From Rhizobium sophorae (GTDB lineage: Bacteria; Pseudomonadota; Alphaproteobacteria; Rhizobiales; Rhizobiaceae), in the NCBI RefSeq assembly GCF_013087515.1, contig NZ_JABFCN010000023.1, positions 186,001 through 250,000 of the forward strand: 64,000 nt of DNA, in the 5' to 3' direction. The translations under genes were made by a program, and so were the position numbers. Under the pieces are notes generated by a model, which was given only the letters and a program-made list of their open reading frames with translations, made no database searches and had not been told where the DNA came from. This document shows positions 28,293 to 38,232 of this stretch, one piece after another. Positions within the stretch are counted from its first letter, which is position 1. Every line of letters begins with the position of its first letter.

Positions 28293-28937
28293 CTAACCAT
28301 CGTGGTGCTGGGCAAATTTGGCCATCGCGGCGATGATAATGACGGCCGAGGCGGCGCCGGGATCGATGTGCCCGATCACACGGTCCCCCAATCGCGAAGC
28401 CCGTCCCTTGGCCGCGGTCATGTTGCTGGTCGCTTGGCAGCCTGCGCGCGCTGCCCGCTCGGCCGCCTCGAAGCATTGGGGGACGGGCTTTCCCGACTGC
28501 CGGGCAGCCAGTGCTGCGTCAGCCGCGGGCCTCCAGGCGTCAACCATCGTCTTTTCACCGGGCTCGGCCTTTCCGCGTTCCTGGATTCCCTGCGCCATTG
28601 CGACGAAGACACGCAAAAAATCGTCATCGCTCAATGTCCGCTTGTCTTTGGCGGTCGCTCCGGCGCGCATGAAGGCCGTGGCATATAGCGGGCCTGACGA
28701 AGCGCCGACCGCATTCAGGAATGCCTTTGCCGCGACGTTGAATGCGGTTGTCGGGGCAGTCTCGGCGTCAAGTTCGCCGACCGCTTTCGCGGCGGCCTGG
28801 CAGCCTGCATCCATGGCAAGGCCGTGATCTCCATCGCCGATGGCGCCGTCCAACGCGCAGAGATGGTCGCTCTCTGCCGCAATATCCTCAGCTATCCCGG
28901 CAAACATGCGCTGCAGGTCTTCGGTCGCAAACGTCAT
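28293..28937 (-). CDS. dhaL: Dihydroxyacetone-type kinase, ADP-binding subunit DhaL
   Basis: 214 residues, all-helical nucleotide-binding subunit. The three aspartates that hold the magnesium-nucleotide, Asp30, Asp35 and Asp37, are in ALDGAIGDGDHG. SSGPLYATAFMRAG and the GRASRLGDRVIGHIDPGAAS loop fit DhaL. It follows dhaK by three bases. Split K and L subunits can use ATP directly or phosphoryl transfer from DhaM; no DhaM-like gene is in the window. The likely substrate is a C3 or C4 ketose such as dihydroxyacetone or L-erythrulose. Confidence 0.92.
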   Translation of the reverse strand: MTFATEDLQRMFAGIAEDIAAESDHLCALDGAIGDGDHGLAMDAGCQAAAKAVGELDAETAPTTAFNVAAKAFLNAVGASSGPLYATAFMRAGATAKDKRTLSDDDFLRVFVAMAQGIQERGKAEPGEKTMVDAWRPAADAALAARQSGKPVPQCFEAAERAARAGCQATSNMTAAKGRASRLGDRVIGHIDPGAASAVIIIAAMAKFAQHHDG

Positions 28938-28940
28938 CGA

Positions 28941-29945
28941 TTACCTCACAAACATCGCGCAATCACAGGGGTGGTCGATCAATCGCTGAAGTTCGTCGTC
29001 AAGATGCATGAGCGTGATCGACGCGCCGGCCATTTCGAGCGAGGTGCAGTAATTCCCGACGAGCGACGTATGGATGACGAGCCCGGCATCGTCGAGCCGG
29101 GACTTCACGCGCCGCATCATGATGTAGAGTTCCATCATCGGGGTCGAACCCAGCGAATTGACGAGGACCGCGACACGATCGCCCCGATCTGCTTTGATTT
29201 CACCAAGAATGCTGTCCATGAGTTCGTCGGTCACCGCGTCGGCCGGCCTCAGCGGCTCACGCGCCACGCCAGGCTCCCCATGGATGCCCATTCCGATCTC
29301 CATCTCGCCTTCGCCGATCAGGAAGTTCGGCCGGAGGGTCTGGGGCAGCGAACAGGGCGAGAGCGCGACACCCATCGTATAGGTTCGCGCATTGGCATGG
29401 CGGGCTGCGCGCTCGACATCATCAAGGGAATAGAGAAGATCGCAGGCTGCGCCGGCGGCCTTGAAGATGAAGACGTTGCCCGCCACGCCCCGCCGCCTGT
29501 CCCGCTGATCGGCAGGGGCGGACGCCACGTCATCCGTGGTGAGCACGGTGCGCACCTCGATCTCGTCAAGCGCGAGCATCTCGGCGGCCATGTCGAAGTT
29601 CATCACGTCGCCGGCATAATTGCCATACATGAACAGGACACCGGCGCCACCGTCGACCGCCATGGCGCAGGCGATGATCGGATCGGGCGGCGGCGACGCG
29701 AAGACATTGCCGATCGCGGCCGCATCCGCCAGGCCCTTGCCGACAAACCCCAGAAATGTCGGCTCGTGCCCGGACCCACCGCCGATGACCAGCCCGACCT
29801 TGCCCTTGCGTGGCCCGTTTCTGGCAATGATCGCGCGGGGCATGTCTTCTACCGCGTAGAGATGGCGCGGATGCGCCGCCAGGATCCCCTGCAGCATCTC
29901 ATCGACGGCATCTGCGCCGGAGTTGATAAGCTTCTTCGTCTTCAC
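28941..29945 (-). CDS. dhaK: Dihydroxyacetone-type kinase, substrate subunit DhaK
   Basis: 334 residues. The residues known for covalent ketose binding and catalysis are intact: His60 in GGGSGHEP, Asp113 in YGNYAGDVMNF and His222 in GMGIHGEPG. The GTG start is chosen for the GGGAGGA site five bases upstream. It lies downstream of the apionate lactonase gene in the same operon, so it probably phosphorylates a ketose from apiose breakdown. L-erythrulose is plausible because 3-oxo-isoapionate, a beta-keto acid, yields it on decarboxylation. This substrate assignment is inference. Confidence 0.92.
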   Translation of the reverse strand: MKTKKLINSGADAVDEMLQGILAAHPRHLYAVEDMPRAIIARNGPRKGKVGLVIGGGSGHEPTFLGFVGKGLADAAAIGNVFASPPPDPIIACAMAVDGGAGVLFMYGNYAGDVMNFDMAAEMLALDEIEVRTVLTTDDVASAPADQRDRRRGVAGNVFIFKAAGAACDLLYSLDDVERAARHANARTYTMGVALSPCSLPQTLRPNFLIGEGEMEIGMGIHGEPGVAREPLRPADAVTDELMDSILGEIKADRGDRVAVLVNSLGSTPMMELYIMMRRVKSRLDDAGLVIHTSLVGNYCTSLEMAGASITLMHLDDELQRLIDHPCDCAMFVR

Positions 29946-30001
29946 TTCGATCCTCCCAAGAGCGAGTTCCGATCGCATAGATGCAGCTGCACTGCTGGAG
30001 G

Positions 30002-31885
30002 TCAATCCGCCAGCGCGTGGTGCTGCAGCGGCAAGACGGCGACAGTCAATGGGGCAAGCAGCAGATCCCCGCTTGAGTCCTTCCCGGTCGGCCCGCATGC
30101 GCTGCAATCGACCTTTCGTTCTTCGCTCGTCAGATTGGCGATATAAAGTCTGTCGCCTGTAGTATCCCTTGCAACGAAAGACAGGACCTCGGAGGGCGAG
30201 GAGGAGACGCATTCCCGCCAGGTTGCACCAGCCAATCGACACAGTGTCCGGACAGTGTCGAACAGCGGGCGACGCCCGCCCGGTTCGATCGGTTCCCCCG
30301 AACCAGCGATCAAGCCAAATGGCCCGGATAAGGCCGATAGCGTCAGGCATTCCAGACCGGCATCCAGGACCCGTATCGCGTAACCAAGCGCGAAGGCCTC
30401 CGCGAAACGTCCATTATGGCGCGGGTCGCGATTGGCCATGGGGATGCGTGCGCCCACCGGATTGTTCATCGTGCGGCTGCCATAGGGGTTCTGCCGCATC
30501 GGGATCGTCGATGGGCCGATGCGGTAGGGTTTGTCGCCGTAGATCGCACGCACCGACCGCGTGATGAAGGGCAGCGCTTCCAATGTCTGCATGACGCTGA
30601 GATCGTCGGCGGCGTGGACGATCGGATTGGTGCAGTGGCTGACGAAGTCGAGCTGTCCATCGGGGACGCGCTTCCGGTTGAGCTCGGTGAAATAGCTCAG
30701 CATGCCGCCGCCGATGCGAATGCCGGGAAAGGCGGCGCGGGCAGCTGTATAGACCTCATCCAAAGGCGGGCATTCCGGCCATTTGCTGCCGGGCGGCGTC
30801 GACTGCCGGTCGACGGACGGTGAGATCATGATCGCATCCGGCCTGAATTCCGCCAGCCGCATCTGGCGGGCGATCTCGGCCGCCTCGCTTGACGGCGACG
30901 ATTTGCAGGGAAGGGCGATCTCCAGCGTCGAGCTGCCGCGATGGACAGTCGCGATTGCAGCGAACCGCCTGAGCGCGTCGACGCCGTGCCCGGCACTAGG
31001 GTCGAAATGGAAGAGGAGTTCCTGGGGAGCGATCTCCGTCAGGACGGACTTTGCCGAGAGGGTCGCATCGGCCTCCTCGGGTGTAATGATCACGCCGATA
31101 TCTGGCATGGCGCCGGTGCGCGCGCCGAGCTCGAGTTTTATAACGCCGCTCGACACGCTAGTTGGAGCATGCCGTGCTACCCCCCCGATATCCTTGATGA
31201 TCAGCGACGTTTTCTGCCGGACCGGCCGATTGGCAGGAATCTGGTAAGGCCAGGGAAGGGCGAGCGGTCTGACATAGGTCTTGTAGGATGCGTCCGACCA
31301 GTTCCTCTGATCTTCCATTTCGAAAGTGTCGCCCTCCATCCGGCATTCCGCCTGAACGTCAGGCATGACCGCATGGGTGATGGCGCGCATGTCCTTGAAC
31401 GGCTGCCAAGGCTCGATGACATCGGGAAACCGCGTTGCCACTATCCGGCCGTCGACATGCTCGACCGTTGCCGGCAAGCCCGCCACGCCGACGATCGGAT
31501 GCAGGATGCAGAAGCCGCAGCGATTGGTCTCGAAGCCGGTCTCTGTGGAGGCTTCGGCCTCGAAGTCGAGTCGATCCGTATTTCCGGTGATGCGAACATC
31601 GATGATGAGTTTGGTATCATCCGGTCCCTCGCAGCAGGCCTGATAGGCGACCGCGAAACGGTCGTCACTCTGCTCGATCCGCAGATCGACAATTTCAGGG
31701 CTGTAGGTGCCCCAGTCCCGGTCGCGAACGAGGTACGAAATCGCTCGCAGCACCTCGGTCCCATCGTAGCGGATGGTGCGGAGATTGCCATTGGTGAGAT
31801 CGGCTTCCAGTTTTCCGGCTCTCAGACGAACCGGCGGCGTTTCGACGAGGCGAGTGCCGTAGAGCTGGAACGCATCGACCGTCAT
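30002..31885 (-). CDS. apnL: D-apionate lactonase
   Basis: 627-residue cytoplasmic protein without signal peptide. I recognise the family by sequence style (LYGTRLVETPPVRLRAG start, RTIRYDGTEVLRAISYLVRDRDWGTY) and by position directly after an apiose-dehydrogenase-like gene. This large family, formerly of unknown function, was assigned as D-apionate lactonase in the work on bacterial apiose catabolism. It would hydrolyse D-apionolactone to D-apionate. Its start overlaps the dehydrogenase stop by four bases. No individual catalytic residue was assigned. The main alternative is another lactone or glycoside hydrolase of the same fold. Confidence 0.78.
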   Translation of the reverse strand: MTVDAFQLYGTRLVETPPVRLRAGKLEADLTNGNLRTIRYDGTEVLRAISYLVRDRDWGTYSPEIVDLRIEQSDDRFAVAYQACCEGPDDTKLIIDVRITGNTDRLDFEAEASTETGFETNRCGFCILHPIVGVAGLPATVEHVDGRIVATRFPDVIEPWQPFKDMRAITHAVMPDVQAECRMEGDTFEMEDQRNWSDASYKTYVRPLALPWPYQIPANRPVRQKTSLIIKDIGGVARHAPTSVSSGVIKLELGARTGAMPDIGVIITPEEADATLSAKSVLTEIAPQELLFHFDPSAGHGVDALRRFAAIATVHRGSSTLEIALPCKSSPSSEAAEIARQMRLAEFRPDAIMISPSVDRQSTPPGSKWPECPPLDEVYTAARAAFPGIRIGGGMLSYFTELNRKRVPDGQLDFVSHCTNPIVHAADDLSVMQTLEALPFITRSVRAIYGDKPYRIGPSTIPMRQNPYGSRTMNNPVGARIPMANRDPRHNGRFAEAFALGYAIRVLDAGLECLTLSALSGPFGLIAGSGEPIEPGGRRPLFDTVRTLCRLAGATWRECVSSSPSEVLSFVARDTTGDRLYIANLTSEERKVDCSACGPTGKDSSGDLLLAPLTVAVLPLQHHALAD

Positions 31886-32916
31886 CGCAGTATCGCTCCG
31901 ACATCGATCGTCTGTCCCCTGGCCGCGCTGTCATAAGCGGCCTCGACGAGCGCGAACGTCTTCAGATTGTCGGCCCCTGATGTCGAGTGTTCGGCGCCGC
32001 GCTCCAACTGATCAACCCAATGCTGCTCGATCGCGTAGACGCTCTCCTGGATGTTGTGCCAGGGCCGCGAGGCCCATGACAGCAGCTTCGGCGATACGTC
32101 GGTGGTGGTAGTGCCCTTGGCGTTGGTGATTTCCAGGCCGTAACCCTGGGTCAGGCGGATCGTGCCCTCAGAACCGTCGAGCTCGATCAAGGTCTCGGGG
32201 AATGGCTCCCTGGAAAGCCTCGTGGCGTAGCTGACGTCGACGACCGATGTGGCGTCGTTTTCGTGATCGAGCAGAATGGTCGCGACATCCTCACCCTTGA
32301 TTCTGGGATTGACCCGCTTGGTGCGAGCCGTGACAGATCGAACGTCGCCAAGGATATAGCGGGCGATATCGAGCGTATGGATGCCGAGGTCTTCGATGAT
32401 GAACCGTTCCCCCTCGGCGAGATAAGGCTGGCCGGAAAAGACGTCGTAGGCCGAACGGAAAGAGAAACGGCCCCAGAAGGGCGTGCCGATCGCATCCGCA
32501 TCCAGGGCCTTGCGGACCGCCTGGATGGGCGTCTGCCAGCGAAAGTTCTCGTGCACCATGAGGGGTATGCCGGCATTACGACACGCCTCGACCATCGCCT
32601 TCGCGTCCGACAAGGTCTTGGCGAACGGCTTCTGGCAGATGGCCGGCACCTTGTTCGCAGCCGCCAATTCGACGAGAAAGCGGTGGCTTTGGACCGTCGT
32701 GGCAATGTCGACGAAATCAAAACCGCCATCGGCGAACAATGCCTCGGCATCGCCATAGCGGCGATCGATGCCGAACTGATCGCCAACGATCTTCAGCCGC
32801 TCCGGGTCGCGGTCGCAGATCGCCACGATGCCGGCTCCTCGAACGTCGTTCCAGGCATGCATCTGGTTGATCGCAAAGAAACCGCAACCGATCAAAGCCC
32901 CTTTCAATTCCGTCAT
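31882..32916 (-). CDS. apsD: D-apiose dehydrogenase (Gfo/Idh/MocA family)
   Basis: 344 residues. N-terminal Rossmann domain with GALIGCGFFAINQMHAW, the nucleotide-side aspartate in AICDRDPERL, and the family catalytic lysine Lys96 in CQKPFAKT. The C-terminal domain has EDLGIHTLDIARYILGD. The family oxidises sugars at C1 with NAD(P)+. Here D-apiose to D-apionolactone is inferred from overlap with the lactonase gene and the complete downstream pathway. It lies one base from the ribose-type permease gene, so the importer and first enzyme are tightly linked. Confidence 0.82.
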   Translation of the reverse strand: MTELKGALIGCGFFAINQMHAWNDVRGAGIVAICDRDPERLKIVGDQFGIDRRYGDAEALFADGGFDFVDIATTVQSHRFLVELAAANKVPAICQKPFAKTLSDAKAMVEACRNAGIPLMVHENFRWQTPIQAVRKALDADAIGTPFWGRFSFRSAYDVFSGQPYLAEGERFIIEDLGIHTLDIARYILGDVRSVTARTKRVNPRIKGEDVATILLDHENDATSVVDVSYATRLSREPFPETLIELDGSEGTIRLTQGYGLEITNAKGTTTTDVSPKLLSWASRPWHNIQESVYAIEQHWVDQLERGAEHSTSGADNLKTFALVEAAYDSAARGQTIDVGAILR

Positions 32917-32917
32917 C

Positions 32918-33982
32918 TCAACCTGCCTTTGCCATCTGCATGAGGGTAACGCGCTGCTGCAGGCGGCGCTGCGCCTGGTCGACGACGACGGCGATGATGA
33001 TGACGAGGCCCTTGATGACCATCTGCCAGAAGGAGGAGACGCCCATCATCACCAATCCGTCGGAGAGGATGCCGATGACGAAGGCGCCGATGATCGTGCC
33101 GCCGATCGTGCCGCGGCCGCCCGACATCGAGGTGCCGCCGAGCACGGCTGCGGCTATCGCATTGAGCTCGAAGCTTTCGCCGGTCGCCGGATGGGCTGCC
33201 ATCAGTTCCGAGGAGATGACGACGCCGACGATTGCCGCGCAAAGTCCGGAGAACATGTAGACGAAGATCTTCACGACATCGACCCGGATGCCGGACATGC
33301 GCGCGGCCCGCTCATTACCGCCGACGGCGAAGATGTGACGGCCGATCGGCGTCGAACGCGCGACATAGGCGGCTAGCAGCGCGAGCACGATCAGGATCCA
33401 AATCGACACAGGCAGGCCGAGGATGCGTCCCGCCCCGAAGAAATCGAAGCCGGTTGTGGCATATTCAGGCCGGCCGACAAGGTTCGGAAACGTCTGGCCG
33501 TCCGACGACAGCAAAGCGAGACCGCGGGCGATATAGAGTGTGCCGAGTGTGGCGATGAAGGGCGCAACGTTGAGCTTGGTGATCAGCAGGCCGTTGATCA
33601 GCCCGATGAGCAGGCCGATCGACAAGGTGATCAGCACGATCTCGAAGAGGTTGAAAAAGATGGTGTAGCCGATCGGCAATTCGATGCCGTAAAGAATCAG
33701 ACCGCCGGCGACCATGCCGCAAAGCCCGACGATCGATCCGACCGAGAGATCGATGCCGCCGGTGATGATGACAAAGGTCATGCCCATCGCCAGGAAGGCG
33801 TTCAGCGCCACGTGCTTCGACATCAGGATCATGTTCGCCGTCGAGGTGAAGTTCGGGGCGAAGATCGCAAAGAAGATGACGACGGCAAATAACGCGATGA
33901 ACGTCCTGAGCTTCATCAGCGTCAGAAGCGCCGAGCCGTTGCCGCCCTTCGGCGCAAGAGTGGTGGAGGTAGCCGTCATCAT
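32918..33982 (-). CDS. Ribose-type ABC permease
   Basis: 354-residue RbsC/BPD_transp_2 permease with about ten hydrophobic segments and the family markers MGMTFVIITGGIDLSVGSIVGL, VAPFIATLGTLYIARGLALL and SGGRGTIGGTIIGAFVIGIL. It pairs with the two-domain ATPase, overlapping its stop by four bases. Expected to import a free pentose, most likely D-apiose given the operon. Confidence 0.94.
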   Translation of the reverse strand: MMTATSTTLAPKGGNGSALLTLMKLRTFIALFAVVIFFAIFAPNFTSTANMILMSKHVALNAFLAMGMTFVIITGGIDLSVGSIVGLCGMVAGGLILYGIELPIGYTIFFNLFEIVLITLSIGLLIGLINGLLITKLNVAPFIATLGTLYIARGLALLSSDGQTFPNLVGRPEYATTGFDFFGAGRILGLPVSIWILIVLALLAAYVARSTPIGRHIFAVGGNERAARMSGIRVDVVKIFVYMFSGLCAAIVGVVISSELMAAHPATGESFELNAIAAAVLGGTSMSGGRGTIGGTIIGAFVIGILSDGLVMMGVSSFWQMVIKGLVIIIAVVVDQAQRRLQQRVTLMQMAKAG

Positions 33983-35529
33983 GACGCGAGTTTCCCTTGA
34001 TGTCCGTGTCCCTTGGCCGAAGCCGCGATAATGGCTTCTTCCGTGGCCTCGTTTCGATCGAAGACGGCGATCAGCTGGCCGTTGCTCAAGACCGCGATGC
34101 GATCGGAAAGCGCCATGACCTCCTCGAGGTCGGAAGTCGAAAACAGAATGGCGAGCCCGTTTGCCGCCAGCCGCCGCATGGTGCGGAAGACATCGGCCTT
34201 GGCGCCGACATCGATGCCGCGGCTCGGCTCGTCCATCAGTAGCACTTTCGGATTGGTCATCAACGCCTTACCGATGACGACCTTCTGCTGATTGCCGCCG
34301 GACATCGAGGTCACCTCGAAATCCGGGTTCGGCGCCTTGATCGACAGATCGCGGATTGCATCGCGAATGGCGTTCTTCTCAGCACTCCTGTCGATATGGA
34401 AGAGCCGGGTGAAGCGGCCAAGGCTCGCCAGTGTCAGGTTGGAGGCGATCGAGAGCACCTGGACCAGACCTTCCCGCTGCCGGTCTTCCGGAATGAGCGC
34501 AAGGCCGCGGCGGATACGCCGGGTGGTGTCGCGGGCACGAATATGCTTTCCGTCGATAAAGATCTTGCCGGTCGAGTGTGTGTGCCGGCCGATCACGCAT
34601 TCGAAGAATTCGCTGCGCCCGGCGCCCATCAGGCCATAGATGCCGAGGATCTCGCCTGCCTTGACCGACAGCGAGACATCGTTGACCGAAAGCCCACCCG
34701 TCGGCCGCGGCAGGCGGATGTTTTCGGCGCGAAAGACCTCAGCCCCGACCGCGTGGTCCACGGATTTTGCAAAATCCTTGGCATCCGAGCCGATCATGGA
34801 GCGCACGATCCAGCGCGTGTCGATGTCGCGGACCATTGCCTCGCCGGTGACCTGGCCGTCACGCAGCACGGTGATGTAGTCGCCGATCCGCATCAGCTCT
34901 TCGAGCCGGTGTGAGATATAGACGATCGCCACACCCTGGGCCTTCAGCTCCGCGATCACCTTGAACAGGATCTCGACCTCGGCCGCCGAAAGAGCCGACG
35001 TCGGCTCGTCCATGATCAGGATCCGGGCATCGAGCGACATCGCCTTGGCGATCTCGACGAGCTGCTGCTGGCCGATCGGCAAGTCCTCGACCATCGTATC
35101 GGCCTCGATCCCGGCATCGAGACGCTTCAAGAACGCATTGGCCTTTTGCACCTGTGCCTTGTGATCGATGCCGAGGATGCCGCGGGTGATTTCACGCCTG
35201 GCGAAGATATTCTCGGCGACCGACATGTTGGCGAAGAGATTGAGCTCCTGGAAGATCATGCCGATGCCGTGCGCCTGCGCATCAGCCGGGCTGTCGAAGG
35301 AGACAGGCTTGCCATCCAGAATGATGCGGCCGAGCGTCGGACGCTCGACCCCGGCGATGATCTTCATCAGCGTCGACTTGCCTGCACCGTTTTCGCCGAC
35401 AAGGACGTTCACTGCGCCGCGGCGAAGCTCGAGATTGGCGCGCTTGACGGCGACAATGCCCGAATAGACCTTGGACACGTCGTCGAGGCGCAGGATGATG
35501 TCGTCATTTTGTGCCTCTCCTGTGGTCAT
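33979..35529 (-). CDS. Ribose-type ABC ATPase with two nucleotide-binding domains
   Basis: 516 residues. The first domain has Walker A GENGAGKST, Walker B ARILIMDEPTSALS and a signature-like DLPIGQQQLVEIA. The second has the degenerate GLMGAGRSE P-loop and an intact MSGGNQQKVVIGKAL signature with VLLMDEPSRGIDVGAK. This asymmetry is normal for RbsA/XylG proteins. Both gene ends overlap neighbours by four bases, so importer subunits are translationally chained. Confidence 0.95.
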   Translation of the reverse strand: MTTGEAQNDDIILRLDDVSKVYSGIVAVKRANLELRRGAVNVLVGENGAGKSTLMKIIAGVERPTLGRIILDGKPVSFDSPADAQAHGIGMIFQELNLFANMSVAENIFARREITRGILGIDHKAQVQKANAFLKRLDAGIEADTMVEDLPIGQQQLVEIAKAMSLDARILIMDEPTSALSAAEVEILFKVIAELKAQGVAIVYISHRLEELMRIGDYITVLRDGQVTGEAMVRDIDTRWIVRSMIGSDAKDFAKSVDHAVGAEVFRAENIRLPRPTGGLSVNDVSLSVKAGEILGIYGLMGAGRSEFFECVIGRHTHSTGKIFIDGKHIRARDTTRRIRRGLALIPEDRQREGLVQVLSIASNLTLASLGRFTRLFHIDRSAEKNAIRDAIRDLSIKAPNPDFEVTSMSGGNQQKVVIGKALMTNPKVLLMDEPSRGIDVGAKADVFRTMRRLAANGLAILFSTSDLEEVMALSDRIAVLSNGQLIAVFDRNEATEEAIIAASAKGHGHQGKLAS

Positions 35530-36170
35530 GGGCCAACCTTCAGTTCCGAAGGCGTTATGAGCGGCAGCTCACCGCTCTTCGGCAACGGAAAGGCGCCGAT
35601 CGCGGTCACCGTCTTGCCGGCGAGGTCTTCACGCGGGATGGCGGAGAGAAAGGTGGTATTGGCCTTCTCGTTGAAGGCTTTGCCGAACTGCGCCCACTCG
35701 ATCTGGTTCTTGAATTCGTTGAAATTGACGAATTCCAGCGTGTCGCGGAGTGCCGTGCCGCGCAGCGCCGGCCCGATCTGCACCTTCGCATCGGCCTTGC
35801 CGTCGCCATCGGCGTCGACATCGAGCGTCGCCGCGCGCGAGGCTGTATCGGCCGCGACAACCTTGCCGGTGATCTTCACCGCATAGGTCCATGGCGAGCT
35901 GCTCTGCTTGCGGGGATTACCATATTTCTCGCCTGCGGCGTCGGGGCTGGAGGTGGCCAGTTGCATGACGTCCTTGAGGTCGCCGGCGCGCTTTTCGAAA
36001 TAGGGCACTGCCTCGGACTGCCAGATCGCCTCGACCTTTGCATTCGGGTCGAAGGCGGTCTTGGCCGCTGCCTCCGCCTTTTCTTCAGCGCTCGGCGTCT
36101 TGATGATCTTGCAACCGGGCAAGGCGGCCGCCACGACGGCGGCGAGCAGGGCGCCCTTCATTCTCAACAT
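35526..36170 (-). CDS. DUF2291 lipoprotein
   Basis: 214 residues with a lipoprotein signal: the lipobox LPGC places the modified cysteine at residue 20. The DUF2291 body includes FDPNAKVEAIWQSEAVPYFEKRAGDL and PWTYAVKITGKVVAADTASRAATLDVDADGDG. This family is regularly encoded with ribose-type sugar ABC systems, as here between the binding protein and the ATPase, but its task is not known. A periplasmic accessory of the importer is the simplest reading. Confidence 0.88.
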   Translation of the reverse strand: MLRMKGALLAAVVAAALPGCKIIKTPSAEEKAEAAAKTAFDPNAKVEAIWQSEAVPYFEKRAGDLKDVMQLATSSPDAAGEKYGNPRKQSSSPWTYAVKITGKVVAADTASRAATLDVDADGDGKADAKVQIGPALRGTALRDTLEFVNFNEFKNQIEWAQFGKAFNEKANTTFLSAIPREDLAGKTVTAIGAFPLPKSGELPLITPSELKVGP

Positions 36171-36242
36171 GCTTCAAACCTCGACGTCTTGCGAATCCAT
36201 TGCGGAGAGTGCAGCGCTGCGCCCTCCGCAACTCGCTGCTGA

Positions 36243-37259
<1,017 letters not shown>

Positions 37260-38087
37260 TCAGGTGATGCGCCGGATGCTTTCGGCGATCTCCTGCGGTT
37301 CGAATACCTTCTTCCAGTCGTCGCGCATCAGCGCCGGGATGCCGAACTCGATCGCCTTGTTACAGGCATCCGAAAACACGCCGTCGACTTCCTTGAAGAT
37401 GACCGCGCCGAGCACGTTCATATGGCCGAGCAGGAAATCGCGGGCGGCCTGTTCCGGCACGCCGCGTGCCACGCATTCGTCCATGGCCTGTCGCATGACG
37501 ACGAGCAGCGATGCGCAGACGGTTTCCGACAAGCCTGGTTCGAGCATGGCAAGCTGATCGACCGTGACCCGGTGCGAGCGCATGACCGGCGCCCAGATCA
37601 GCTTGGCGATTTCCTCGCCAAGCGCGTATGCGCTTTCGGGACCCTGCATCAGTGCCGAGACGATATGCTGCTTGGCGAAGAGGCCGCCGAAATGGTCCTT
37701 TTTCGCCTGCATGTCCGTCTCGTCATTGAAGATCGGCGGGTGGCAGGGATGGGTGACGAAATAGGTGAGATCATCGCGCTTCGGCAGGTGGCCGGCAAAA
37801 GGAGCCGCAGCGTCCAGCGCGATCACCATCGTACCTGATGCGAGCTTGTCGACGATGCCTGCCGCGACCTTGCCGATCGCCGTGTCCGGCACGGCGAGGA
37901 TCACCACCTCAGCGCCGTCGAGCCCGACATCGACGGGCACGCAATCGACACCGAGATCATTCTTCAAACGGGCCTTGCCTGCGTCGCTCACCTCGACATG
38001 GCGGACCTCGAAACGCGAGCCTTTGAGATTTTTGGCAAGCCGGTATCCCATTTTCCCGCCTGCGCCGAAGAGGGCAATCTTAGTCAT
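37260..38087 (-). CDS. apnO: D-apionate oxidoisomerase
   Basis: 275 residues. NAD-binding N-terminus IALFGAGGKMGYRLAKNL, hydroxymethyl migration-type dehydrogenase core resembling ketol-acid/6-phosphogluconate dehydrogenases (VVILAVPDTAIGKVAAGI), THPCHPPIFNDET and a helical C-terminal domain (QAARDFLLGHMNVLGAVIF). Members in apiose clusters were shown to convert D-apionate to 3-oxo-isoapionate by oxidation with hydroxymethyl migration. First gene of the long operon. A copy of the 13-bp operator lies 39-51 bases upstream. Confidence 0.85.
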   Translation of the reverse strand: MTKIALFGAGGKMGYRLAKNLKGSRFEVRHVEVSDAGKARLKNDLGVDCVPVDVGLDGAEVVILAVPDTAIGKVAAGIVDKLASGTMVIALDAAAPFAGHLPKRDDLTYFVTHPCHPPIFNDETDMQAKKDHFGGLFAKQHIVSALMQGPESAYALGEEIAKLIWAPVMRSHRVTVDQLAMLEPGLSETVCASLLVVMRQAMDECVARGVPEQAARDFLLGHMNVLGAVIFKEVDGVFSDACNKAIEFGIPALMRDDWKKVFEPQEIAESIRRIT

Positions 38088-38125
38088 GTTTTCCTCACCT
38101 TTTCCATTCTCGATAGGATCACAAA

Positions 38126-38138
38126 CTGGTATGATGAG
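38126..38138. promoter_or_regulatory. GntR-type operator, copy 2 (apnO promoter)
   Basis: CTGGTATGATGAG, identical to copy 1. Read on the minus strand it lies just inside a plausible -35 (TTGACT), with a possible -10 (TCCTAT) 18 bases further, so binding there would block transcription of the apnO operon. Confidence 0.75.
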
Positions 38139-38232
38139 TCAATCACCATATCACTATTAAATCTACCAGGACCGAGTTTTCTGCGTGAAGCCGGTTGATC
38201 GCGCGTTCGACCGATTAAGCCTCGGGAAACCA

